Assembly: GCA_963705515.1 (NCBI GenBank)
Contig: CAVPJV010000009.1
Location: 1 to 64,000, forward strand
Origin: Gaiellasilicea sp963705515
GTDB taxonomy: Bacteria > Actinomycetota > Thermoleophilia > Gaiellales > Gaiellaceae
Length of the DNA stretch: 64,000 nt
Reading direction: 5' to 3'
The position numbers and the translations under genes were made by a program. Positions 53,851-60,976 of the stretch are shown here, piece after piece (position 1 is the stretch's first letter; each line of letters begins with the position of its first letter). The notes under the pieces were generated by a model that worked only from the letters and a program-made list of their open reading frames with translations, was not told the DNA's origin and did not search any database.

Positions 53851-54726
53851 GTGACCACCACTGCGACGTGGCATCGCGAGTTCAAGCCTGGCGATGATCG
53901 GCTGTGGCACCGCTGCGCCGGCTGTGGCCGTCCTATCCCCGGAAGGGTGCGCCGCTGTAGCTCGCGGAGGTGTCCCGAGTTCGCCTCGATCTGGGGGAGA
54001 GACACGCGGCGGCGCTTGTTCGAGAACCTCAAGCCACTTCGCCTCGTTGTGATGTTCACCGTGACTGCGCCGGGGAAGGAGCTTTACCCGTGGGATCCGG
54101 AGCGGTGTACGCATCCGGCTGGAGTGAAGTGTTCCGGGCGGATCGGCTGCCGGGTCTACGCTGACGCCGCGCAGGCCTTCAACTCGCGGGTCAGTCCGTG
54201 GTGGAGCGAGCTCCATCGAGTCGCGAAGCTTCGTGCTGACAGGTCGACCGGGTTCAAGGGAACGATCGCGGCGCGGGTGTGGGAGAAGCAGAAGCGCGGG
54301 CTTGCGCATCTTCATGGCGTTCTCTCCGTGTCGACGCCGGCGGAGTTGCGGTGGGCGGAGGCATACGTCAATGCGCTCGCAGACCTCGCTCCTTCAAAGG
54401 GGTTCGGCTTCGTCGACGGCTGGGAGAAGATCTGCAAGAAGATCAAGCCCGGGATCGAGGCAGCGGCTTATCTATCGAGTTACTTCGTGAGGGGAAAGGG
54501 ACGGAAGGCGTCGCTGACGGAGAACGTTCAGGACCCTGACCTGCCCCGGCTCCTGGTGTTCATCGGACGCGGACTGACCGCGAGGACGGGCTGCACGATG
54601 CGAAACCTTCGCCTTGCGCGTCGCCTCTGGGCGTCGCGGGTCGGCCTGGCGGAGAAGCCGGTAGTTTCGTACGCAGAGTGGCTGGCTGTCGCATACGTGC
54701 TCGACTCGCGTCGGCGCGGCCCCTGA
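53851..54726 (+). CDS. HUH-type rolling-circle replication initiator (RepSA-like)
   Basis: 291 residues from GTG 53851 (GTG 53821 possible). An N-terminal Cys-rich zinc region (RCAGCGRP, RRCSSRRCPEF) precedes VVMFTVTAPGKELYPW, a second Cys pair, the metal motif H153-L-H155 in RGLAHLHGVLSV, and the tyrosine region AAYLSSYFVRGKG (Tyr207, Tyr211). Order matches Rep proteins of actinobacterial integrative plasmids and AICEs, which nick one strand and start rolling-circle copying after excision. Codon use is less GC-biased than host genes. No helicase or transfer gene accompanies it. Confidence 0.8.
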   Translation: MTTTATWHREFKPGDDRLWHRCAGCGRPIPGRVRRCSSRRCPEFASIWGRDTRRRLFENLKPLRLVVMFTVTAPGKELYPWDPERCTHPAGVKCSGRIGCRVYADAAQAFNSRVSPWWSELHRVAKLRADRSTGFKGTIAARVWEKQKRGLAHLHGVLSVSTPAELRWAEAYVNALADLAPSKGFGFVDGWEKICKKIKPGIEAAAYLSSYFVRGKGRKASLTENVQDPDLPRLLVFIGRGLTARTGCTMRNLRLARRLWASRVGLAEKPVVSYAEWLAVAYVLDSRRRGP

Positions 54727-54810
54727 CGCGTGCATCGGGCGAGAGCACGCTGGCCCAACCGTGTGTGACGTGCCGCGGCGCCAACTGGGCGCCAACATCA
54801 ACAGGCGACG

Positions 54811-55200
54811 TTACTCGACCGTGAACAGTGTTAGTTGCATCCCGTCCGGCGCACGCACGCGTGCATTCCGGTCACCCCAGGGCGTGGTTACGGGAATCGC
54901 GACTTGCTCGCCGCCAGCGTTGACGAGGCGCCGCGCGGTCTCCTCACTGTTTGGCACTTCGAGCGCGAGGCGCACTGCTCCTGAGACCCGGCCGCCAGCT
55001 TCGATTGCGTCAACGGTCTCGGCCTGTGGCTCGTCGAGGAGCTCGAGAGTCGCCCGCCCCGCCTCGAGGACAACAACCTGCCCGGTCTCGGAGCTCCAAT
55101 CTGCGATCTGCCCGAGTCCGAGCGCGTCGCGGTAGAAGCGGAGCGCCTCATCAAAGTCCGCGACTGTCAGCGCGACCCTCAGCTCCGTCACTTCGGCCAC
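54811..55200 (-). CDS. VOC-family protein, element cargo
   Basis: Intact 129-residue protein from GTG 55200. VTELRVALTVADFDEALRFY, RDALGLGQIADWSSETGQVV, VLEAGRATLELLDEP and the C-terminal WGDRNARVRAPDGMQLTLFT form the two VOC modules. Members include glyoxalases, bleomycin-binding proteins and fosfomycin enzymes; the usual first His is replaced here, so metal catalysis is uncertain. First of four minus-strand cargo genes. Confidence 0.82.
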   Translation of the reverse strand: MAEVTELRVALTVADFDEALRFYRDALGLGQIADWSSETGQVVVLEAGRATLELLDEPQAETVDAIEAGGRVSGAVRLALEVPNSEETARRLVNAGGEQVAIPVTTPWGDRNARVRAPDGMQLTLFTVE

Positions 55201-55305
55201 GCTCGTTCAACGCGGGCGGGTCGGAAAAGCTTCCCGGAGGCCGTCTTCAAGGGACATTTCTGATCACTCGCACAGGCGAGACGGTCCTTACTCCGAGCGC
55301 TTGCC

Positions 55306-55857
55306 TCAGGGCCGTTGTCGCAGCCAATCATCGCGGGGAAGCGTGTAAACCGTCATCGGCTCGCCCGAGCGCCCGTGGCCTCGGCCGCGTACCGAGAATC
55401 CGAGCTTGGCTGCCACGCGGCCGGATGCTTCGTTTCCCCCGTCCGAGATGTACGCCGTGATCGTCTCGACGTCGGTGCGGCTGAAGAGATCGTCGATCGC
55501 CGCTTCCATCGCTTCGGTCGCGATGCCGTCATTCCGCCGGTCCTCGGTCACCCACCAGCCCGCCTCGACTTCGTCGGGGGCGATGCCCTCGATGCCGTCG
55601 CCGGCGAGACGCAGCTCGGCGCAGCCGAGGAAGCAGCTGCCCTGCTTGTCCCGGACGGCCCACGGGCCGAAGCCGTGCTCGCGCCACTGGACATCGGCCG
55701 CGTGGGTGTCGCGCAAGGCGTCCGCTGCATTCCTCGATGCACGAGCATGGTCGGACTCGTCGCGGCTTGTCAGCGGGAGAAGCCTCAGCCGTGCCGTTCG
55801 AAGACTGGTTCCTTCCGGGTCAGGCCCCGGCGGGTCGCTCTCGCAGCGTCCACCCAC
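55306..55857 (-). CDS. GNAT N-acetyltransferase, element cargo
   Basis: Best start GTG 55857 (183 residues); the frame is open further upstream. SLRTARLRLLPLTSRDESDH at the N-terminus; VEAGWWVTEDRRNDGIATEA carries the acetyl-CoA loop (a variant of the R/QxxGxG/A motif, here RRNDGIA); then AYISDGGNEASGRVAAKLGF, typical of RimJ/RimL-type acetyltransferases. Would acetylate an amine on a protein or small molecule. Confidence 0.78.
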   Translation of the reverse strand: MGGRCESDPPGPDPEGTSLRTARLRLLPLTSRDESDHARASRNAADALRDTHAADVQWREHGFGPWAVRDKQGSCFLGCAELRLAGDGIEGIAPDEVEAGWWVTEDRRNDGIATEAMEAAIDDLFSRTDVETITAYISDGGNEASGRVAAKLGFSVRGRGHGRSGEPMTVYTLPRDDWLRQRP

Positions 55858-55885
55858 GCGCGGAGTATGACCGCCCCGTTCGGGT

Positions 55886-55910
55886 GACATTCCCGAACAC
55901 TGGCCCAGGC
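55886..55910. repeat. 25-bp dispersed repeat, copy 1
   Basis: GACATTCCCGAACACTGGCC then CAGGC. It matches 56432-56456 at 23 of 25 positions and 36403-36427 at about 20. It lies between the GNAT and YCII genes. Confidence 0.6.
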
Positions 55911-55958
55911 GATCGTCTGTCGGGAGCCTTGGGCATGAAGGGCGATCTGGGGCTTCGC

Positions 55959-56309
55959 TCAATTGCCCACCGCTGAGTCGGGCCCGAACTCGCGGATCTC
56001 TTGAGCACAGCGGCAGGCGGCCGCGAACTTCGCGGCCCACTCCAAGGCTGCCTCCCGAGAGGTCACGTCGATGACCGTGAACCCGCCGTTGAACTCCTTG
56101 GTCTGCGGGTAAGTGCCAGCGGTGATCGTCCCGTCACCGGCCACCATGACGGGATCCACGTTCTCGGCCAACCCGCCGCCGAACACCAACACGCCTGCGT
56201 CCATGGCCTCCTGGACCACCGCATGAGCAGCCTCTCCCACGGCGGGGAACTCCTCAGCGGGGATGTGGTCCATCGCGCCGCTGGGGAACGAAATCAGGTA
56301 CCGCGTCAT
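55959..56309 (-). CDS. YCII-like protein, element cargo
   Basis: Intact 116-residue protein from ATG 56309, behind AAAGGAGTCATGAG, which fixes the start. MTRYLISFPSGAMDHIPAEE, VQEAMDAGVLVFGGGLAENV and KEFNGGFTVIDVTSREAALE are YCII/DGPF-like. Function unknown. It is flanked on both sides by the 25-bp repeat, like a small cassette. Confidence 0.8.
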   Translation of the reverse strand: MTRYLISFPSGAMDHIPAEEFPAVGEAAHAVVQEAMDAGVLVFGGGLAENVDPVMVAGDGTITAGTYPQTKEFNGGFTVIDVTSREAALEWAAKFAAACRCAQEIREFGPDSAVGN

Positions 56310-56431
56310 CTCATGACTCCTTTCTCGGCCCTGCTCCGGCCGCATCTCAGCCTCGCCCGTACGCGGTAGAGACTGACAAACCACCGAAGACTCATCGCTG
56401 CTCCAGCCGATCCGAGTTCACCTCGTCAGGC

Positions 56432-56456
56432 GTCATTCCCGAACGCTGGCCCAGGC
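56432..56456. repeat. 25-bp dispersed repeat, copy 2
   Basis: GTCATTCCCGAACGCTGGCC then CAGGC, same orientation as the copy at 55886. It lies between the YCII start and the end of the beta-lactamase-fold gene. Confidence 0.6.
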
Positions 56457-56491
56457 CACGATCGGGCCTTACCGGCTTGACGGCCAGGAGC

Positions 56492-57748
56492 TCAGGCGGC
56501 GCAGTAGAGACTCGCGAGAGTGTCGTGTGCGGCCCGGTCGGCATCGGGTTGGGCCGTGTCATAGTGGCGGGCGTTGAGGAGGAGGACGGCGACGCGGCTG
56601 CCGTCGTCATTGACCCAGACATCCGTCTTGTAGCCGCTGCCGCCACCGCTCCAGCCGTAGGCTTGTTCGGCGCACCCGCTCCATTCACCGCCGCCCCACA
56701 GACTGCCCGCTTTCATCGCCGTGAGCTGCTGCTGGTTGAGCAGCTTGCCGTGCATCAGGGCGGTGAGGAAAACGGCGGTGTCCTTGGCGTTGGAGACGAT
56801 GCCGCCTTCGGCGCCGACCCCCCAGTGCCAGTCGGTCGTGTCGGTCTGCATGCCGTTCGGCTCGATCCCGTAACCCTGGGCGTGGGGGTCGCTCATTCGC
56901 CCTTGCGGGTCGTAGGCGGTCGCGTGGAGGCCGAGCGGCTGGAAGATCCGCTCGCGGTAGAGAGCCGCCAGCGGCTCGCCGCCTGCCCGGGCGGCGATCA
57001 ACCCGAGGATGTCGTAGCCGATGTTCGAGTAGTGGTAGCCGCCGCCCGGTCGGAAGCGGAGTGGCTGCCAGGCTGCCCACCGAATCCAGAAGGTCTCGGG
57101 CACGACCGCCGCCGGATCCTCCTCGACGCGGGCCAGGGTCGCGAGCACCTCCGCCCGCAGCTTGGTGTCCTTGACGCGGGCGAGGTAGGTGCGTCGGCCG
57201 CTCGCCGACGTGTTGCGGAGATCGTTGTTGTCGATCAGGCCGCTCGTCATGGTCTGCAGCTGCTGGATCGTGATCCGGTTGCCGTGCGGGAGCAGCCCCG
57301 GCAGCCACCTGTCGACCGTGTCGCCGACGCGGAGCTTTCCCTCCTGGGCGAGCTGCAGGATCAGCGTCGCCGTGTAGATCTTGGTCACACTCTCCAGCCG
57401 CATTCGCGCGTCCACCGGCATCGGCGCGCACGTGCTTGTGTCGGCGACCCCGGCTGCGCCCAGCCAGCTCCCGTGAGGCCCCGAGACATACGCTGTGGCG
57501 CCTGGGGCGAGCTTCGACGGGCCTCCGACGACGTCGTCGAGGATCCGCTGCAGCGTCGGGCGCGACGATTGCGTCGCTGGTGGGCGGCACACCTGCGTCT
57601 CAACTGAGAAGAAGGCTCGGTCGACCGCGACCAGGATCCCGACCGCTGCGACCAGGATCCCGGCCGCTGCCGCCAGCACGACGGCGAGCCTGTGTATCCA
57701 CCGATGAGGCCAATGAGCGTGATGCAGCAGCCGCTGCGCCTTGAACAC
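56492..57748 (-). CDS. Membrane-anchored beta-lactamase-fold serine hydrolase, element cargo
   Basis: Intact 418-residue protein from GTG 57748. A membrane segment at residues 21-42 (LAVVLAAAAGILVAAVGILV), nucleophile S120-V-T-K123 in MRLESVTKIYTATLI, the second motif in YHYSNIGYDILG, and a C-terminus ending SLYCAA. Same architecture and end as the chromosomal gene at 34,910-36,100, so the two are paralogues. Extracytoplasmic carboxypeptidase, esterase or beta-lactamase-like activity. Confidence 0.88.
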   Translation of the reverse strand: MFKAQRLLHHAHWPHRWIHRLAVVLAAAAGILVAAVGILVAVDRAFFSVETQVCRPPATQSSRPTLQRILDDVVGGPSKLAPGATAYVSGPHGSWLGAAGVADTSTCAPMPVDARMRLESVTKIYTATLILQLAQEGKLRVGDTVDRWLPGLLPHGNRITIQQLQTMTSGLIDNNDLRNTSASGRRTYLARVKDTKLRAEVLATLARVEEDPAAVVPETFWIRWAAWQPLRFRPGGGYHYSNIGYDILGLIAARAGGEPLAALYRERIFQPLGLHATAYDPQGRMSDPHAQGYGIEPNGMQTDTTDWHWGVGAEGGIVSNAKDTAVFLTALMHGKLLNQQQLTAMKAGSLWGGGEWSGCAEQAYGWSGGGSGYKTDVWVNDDGSRVAVLLLNARHYDTAQPDADRAAHDTLASLYCAA

Positions 57749-57872
57749 GAGCCGAGACCTCCAGTTGGCAACAACCTAGGGCACCGATCAGGGATGGGCA
57801 TCAGGGTCGCCACTGATCGCACCCGCGGCCGCCTACCGACTCGATCCCGTAGACCACCTCGGTAACACAGAT

Positions 57873-57901
57873 TTGACAAAACGGTTTTTCTAAGCCATTC
57901 T
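57873..57901 (+). promoter_or_regulatory. Promoter for the ribbon-helix-helix/int operon, probably leaderless
   Basis: A perfect -35 TTGACA (57873-57878), 17 bases, and a weak -10 CATTCT (57896-57901). The ATG of the next gene is only six bases beyond, so the message would start at or next to the start codon, as is common in actinobacteria. No ribosome site precedes the ATG, which agrees. Confidence 0.55.
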
Positions 57902-57907
57902 GCGTGT

Positions 57908-58264
57908 ATGACAGACGGGAAGAAGCTACGCGATGTCCTGAATGTGCGGCTCGATGAGCGCCTCGCGCGGGAGATTCGTCGCATTGCCACAACGCGCGAA
58001 CAGTCTGAGAGTGAAGTCGCGCGGTGGCTCTTGCGGTACGGCATCGAGGTGTCCCGCCGGCTCGAAGCCGCGAACTTGAGTGAGCTCTACGCCTGGGAGA
58101 AGGAGCCGTCCGATGAACCGTTCGATAGTCGGCCGGGAATCGTCGAGATTGACGCGCGGTGGCGCGAGATGACGGGCGAGGAACTGATCGAACGCGGCCT
58201 CCACGAGTGGCTCCCTCCAACCGAGGAAGAGGTCGACCGCCTGACCGAGGACTACGAGCCGTGA
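57908..58264 (+). CDS. Ribbon-helix-helix protein, probable regulator or excision factor
   Basis: Intact 118-residue protein from ATG 57908. LRDVLNVRLDERLAREIRRI then ATTREQSESEVARWLLRYGI is an Arc/CopG-type ribbon-helix-helix. The acidic second half (LYAWEKEPSDEPFDSRPGIV, EEEVDRLTEDYEP) could contact Int. Its stop overlaps the int GTG by four bases, so both proteins are made together; a directionality or repressor role is likely but inferred. Confidence 0.75.
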   Translation: MTDGKKLRDVLNVRLDERLAREIRRIATTREQSESEVARWLLRYGIEVSRRLEAANLSELYAWEKEPSDEPFDSRPGIVEIDARWREMTGEELIERGLHEWLPPTEEEVDRLTEDYEP

Positions 58265-59223
58265 GGCTGACGCGCGCGATTGATCGTTGGATGGGCGAGC
58301 TCGCGCGTGGTGGCAGGACGCCGGCGACTCGGTTCGCGTACGAGCGGTACCTCTTTAAGTTCGCCGCGCATGTGGAGCGGTCACGGCCGGATGCGGTTGT
58401 GCGCGAGGTGACAGTGGACGACTGCCGAGCCTTCCTTGACCGCTGGATCGACAAGTCGCCGTCGACCGTCGCGAGCATCCATAGCGCCCTGAACGGCCTC
58501 TTCTCCTGGCTGTATCTCGAAGAGGAGATCGAGGCAAACCCGATGGTGCGCGTGAAGCGTCCGCGCCGGCCGCGCCCGGAGGACGTCGAAGTCGTCACGG
58601 TCTCGCGCGCGGAGGTCGAGAAGATGCTCGCCGGCACTGAAGGCTGGCAGGAGTTCCTATGCCTCTCTGTGCTTGCTTACACCGGCATTCGCCGCGACTC
58701 CGCAAGCCGCCTGCGCTGGAAGGACGTCGACCTGATCGAAGGCACTATCGCGGTGCGCGAGAAGGGCGGCAAGCACGCGGTCAAGCCGGTCTCGTGGGAG
58801 CTTCTGAAGATCCTGCACGCGGCGGTCGAGTCGGGCGAGGTTGCCTGCAAGCCGACGGACTACGTGATCCCGAACCGCCGTGCCGCAACCGTGCGCCGGC
58901 AGGAGCGCTCCGACAAGGTGATCTGGGAGACCGTTGTCAAGGTCGCTGACCGCGTGGGCGTGAAAGCGACCACTCACGCGCTCCGTCGCGCCTTCGCCGT
59001 TGCTTTCCTGACGAAGCATCCCGGCGCGCTCGAATCGCTGCGCGTGCTGATGAATCACTCGCGCGTGGAAACGACTCAGGTGTACCTCCGAGGGATGGAT
59101 AGGTCGCTGCTCATGGAGGACGTTCGAGACCTCACGTTGGGGCTCCCGGGTTCTCGTCGAATAGAGAGAAGGCCCATACGGGATTCGAACCCGTGCCGCC
59201 GCCGTGAGAGGGCGGTGTCCTAG
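58261..59223 (+). CDS. int: Tyrosine recombinase (integrase) of the element
   Basis: 320 residues from GTG 58261. SAM-like N-terminal domain to about residue 95, then the catalytic domain with Arg144 (TGIRRDSASRLRW), His239 and Arg242 (THALRRAF), His266 (MNHSRVETT) and the nucleophile Tyr275 (QVYLRGMD). All active-site residues are intact. The last 18 or so codons lie in the attachment repeat and tRNA-Glu gene, giving a tail RDSNPCRRRERAVS. In the excised circle the frame would instead run into 53026-53077, giving a different tail (see findings). Confidence 0.92.
   Translation: MRLTRAIDRWMGELARGGRTPATRFAYERYLFKFAAHVERSRPDAVVREVTVDDCRAFLDRWIDKSPSTVASIHSALNGLFSWLYLEEEIEANPMVRVKRPRRPRPEDVEVVTVSRAEVEKMLAGTEGWQEFLCLSVLAYTGIRRDSASRLRWKDVDLIEGTIAVREKGGKHAVKPVSWELLKILHAAVESGEVACKPTDYVIPNRRAATVRRQERSDKVIWETVVKVADRVGVKATTHALRRAFAVAFLTKHPGALESLRVLMNHSRVETTQVYLRGMDRSLLMEDVRDLTLGLPGSRRIERRPIRDSNPCRRRERAVS
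59168..59195. repeat. Right attachment repeat inside tRNA-Glu
   Basis: Second copy of the 28-bp repeat, covering the acceptor end and T arm of the intact tRNA-Glu and the 3' end of int. Identity with the left copy ends exactly where the tRNA variable loop begins. Confidence 0.85.
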
Positions 59224-59242
59224 GCCACTAGACGAATGGGCC
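59170..59242 (-). tRNA. tRNA-Glu (anticodon CTC)
   Basis: On the minus strand the gene runs GGCCCAT...ATGGGCC, closing a seven-pair acceptor stem; the D arm GTCTAGTGGCCTAGGAC, anticodon arm CCGCCCTCTCACGGCGG with CTC, and T arm CGGGTTCGAATCCCG are all present. CCA is not encoded. It reads GAG. It remains intact because the element restores the 3' end on integration. Confidence 0.93.
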
Positions 59243-59366
59243 GTGGCGCTGCGGCAGTGTAGCTGAACCGAGATCAAGGCTTTACCAAGGCTTTGCCTTC
59301 GCTTGCCCGGCTGTTGGGAGGCCCCCGGGCATCCTCCTCCTCGTGAGCAATACGAGGAGGAAATCG

Positions 59367-59834
59367 ATGATGACGAAGCTCCTGATCGGCCTCTTGGGGG
59401 CCGGTGTGATCGCAACGGGCGGCTACGCCGCCGCGACCGGGCTCGAGACCGACCCGGCCCGCACCGTCTCGCTCCCCGGTGCCACGAGCACCGAGGACAC
59501 GACCACGACGGGCGTGACCACGGCCGCGACGACGACCGACGATCTCAACGACATCTCCGGCCCGTGCGACGAGGCGGAGCACCGGAACGATCCACGCTGC
59601 ACGGGCACGAGCGCGCCGCCGCCTGAGCAGGTCGTGACGACGGCTGACGACGACGGGCCGGGCGACATCTCCGGACCGTGTGACGAGGCGGAGCACAGCG
59701 ACGACCCGCGCTGCACCGGCGGGGCTGCAGCCGACGACCGAGGTCACGACGACGACCGCGGCGACGACGACAACTCGGGCCGCGGCTCCGGCGGCGGCGA
59801 CGACCGCTCCGGCTCCAACAGCGGCAAGGGCTAG
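59367..59834 (+). CDS. Secreted acidic protein with two repeated Cys motifs
   Basis: 155 residues from ATG 59367 behind ACGAGGAGGAAA. Signal peptide to about residue 23 (LLIGLLGAGVIATGGYAA), a Thr-rich linker, then two copies of DISGPCDEAEHxxDPRCTG, each with a Cys pair and many acidic residues, and a low-complexity Asp/Gly/Ser tail. The repeats suggest a small disulfide-bonded or metal-binding module outside the cell. Function unknown. Confidence 0.75.
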   Translation: MMTKLLIGLLGAGVIATGGYAAATGLETDPARTVSLPGATSTEDTTTTGVTTAATTTDDLNDISGPCDEAEHRNDPRCTGTSAPPPEQVVTTADDDGPGDISGPCDEAEHSDDPRCTGGAAADDRGHDDDRGDDDNSGRGSGGGDDRSGSNSGKG

Positions 59835-59870
59835 TCCACGCCAACCACAACCATCCGAGGAGAACACCAG

Positions 59871-60227
59871 ATGAAGCTCATCCTGCTCAGCCTGATCGCG
59901 ACGGCCGTCGCGGCGGTCTCGCTGGCGGCGGTCGCGCAGAGCGCCACTACCGCCCAGACCGTCCGTGTGACCGAGGTTGACTACTCGATCCGGCTCTCCG
60001 CCAAACCGAAGGCCGGCGCCGTCAAGTTCGTCGTCCGCAACGCCGGCGACGATGGCCACGACTTCTGGGTCAAGGGCGGCGGCAAGACCTGGAAGACGCG
60101 CGTCATCGGCGAGGCGGGGGCGGCGACGCTCACCGCGAAGCTGAAGCAGGGGGTCAAGTACTCGTTCTGGTGCGGCGTCGGCTCGCACCGGTCGAAGGGC
60201 ATGAGCGGAAGCTTCGTCGCCCGCTGA
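59871..60227 (+). CDS. Cupredoxin-like secreted protein
   Basis: Intact 118-residue protein from ATG 59871. Signal peptide (LILLSLIATAVAAVSLAAVA), then a beta sandwich with the copper ligands His in GDDGHDFWV and Cys, His and Met in SFWCGVGSHRSKGMSG, a plastocyanin-type site. Probably carries electrons or binds copper at the cell surface. Precedes the two-component genes by 55 bases. Confidence 0.85.
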   Translation: MKLILLSLIATAVAAVSLAAVAQSATTAQTVRVTEVDYSIRLSAKPKAGAVKFVVRNAGDDGHDFWVKGGGKTWKTRVIGEAGAATLTAKLKQGVKYSFWCGVGSHRSKGMSGSFVAR

Positions 60228-60282
60228 CCTGCTTCGCCCGCTCCGCGCTTCCGGGCGCGGGGCGGGCGGGCACACTTCTCCC

Positions 60283-60976
60283 ATGGCGCACGCGAAGCGG
60301 ACGATCCTGCTGGTCGAGGACGAGGAGTCGATCACGACCCCGCTCGCCGAGGCGCTCGAACGCGACGGTTTCCACACCGAGATCGCGCACACGGTCGCCG
60401 ACGGGGTCGCCAAGGGAAAGGCGAACCGCCCCGACCTCGTCCTGCTCGACATCGGGCTCCCGGACGGCTCCGGGCTCGACGTCTGCCGTGAGCTGCGCAG
60501 CGTCGTCGAGTGTTCCGATCATCATCCTCTCCGCCCGCGGCGAGGAGGCCGACCGCGTCGTCGGGCTGGAGCTCGGGGCGGACGACTACGTCGTCAAGCC
60601 CTTCAGCGCCCGCGAGGTGATCGCCCGGATCCGAGCGGTGCTGCGGCGCGCGAGCGCGCCGGCGGGCGTCGGCGACGCGCCGATCGAGATCGGCCCGGTC
60701 CGGCTCGACCCGGCCAAGCGCACCGCGGCTCTGCACGGGGAGCCCGTCGAGCTCGCCCGCAAGGAGTTCGACCTCCTCTCGCTGCTGATGCAGGAAGCCG
60801 GGACTGTCGTCACGCGCGAGCGGCTGATCGACGAGGTCTGGGACGTGAACTGGTTCGGCTCGACGAAGACGCTCGACGTCCACATCAGCACGCTCCGCAA
60901 GAAGCTCGAGCCGGGGCTGATCCACACGGTCCGCGGCGTCGGCTTCCGTTTCACCTCCCCTGAGGAGCTGACGTGA
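60283..60976 (+). CDS. OmpR-family response regulator, one frameshift
   Basis: ATG 60283. Receiver: RTILLVEDEESITTPLAEAL, the phosphorylation Asp in DLVLLDIGLPDGSG, then after one indel near 60,515 IIILSARGEEADRVVGLELG and DDYVVKPFSAREVI. DNA-binding winged helix: VELARKEFDLLSLLMQEAGT, VVTRERLIDEVWD and HTVRGVGFRF. Normal length (about 230) once corrected. Its stop overlaps the kinase start by four bases. Confidence 0.9.

Larger units (their letters stand above)
52998..59195. mobile_element. Integrative element in tRNA-Glu with rolling-circle Rep and tyrosine recombinase
   Basis: Bounded by a 28-bp perfect direct repeat (52998-53025 and 59168-59195). The right copy is the 3' end of an intact tRNA-Glu gene; the left copy is an isolated tRNA end. 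The recombinase gene is next to the tRNA, as in classical tRNA-integrated elements. Contents from left: two-TM protein (-), two small proteins (+), a HUH Rep (+), VOC, GNAT, YCII and beta-lactamase-fold genes (-), a ribbon-helix-helix protein and Int (+). Codon bias is milder than in the host. No FtsK/TraB-like transfer gene or capsid gene is seen, so it resembles a minimal AICE or integrated plasmid that would need help to move. Confidence 0.85.

Noticed and set aside
53851..54726. Rep as evidence for an inovirus-type prophage
   Set aside because: HUH Reps also occur in filamentous phages, but no Zot-like morphogenesis ATPase or coat-like gene set accompanies it; the one two-helix membrane protein is not enough.
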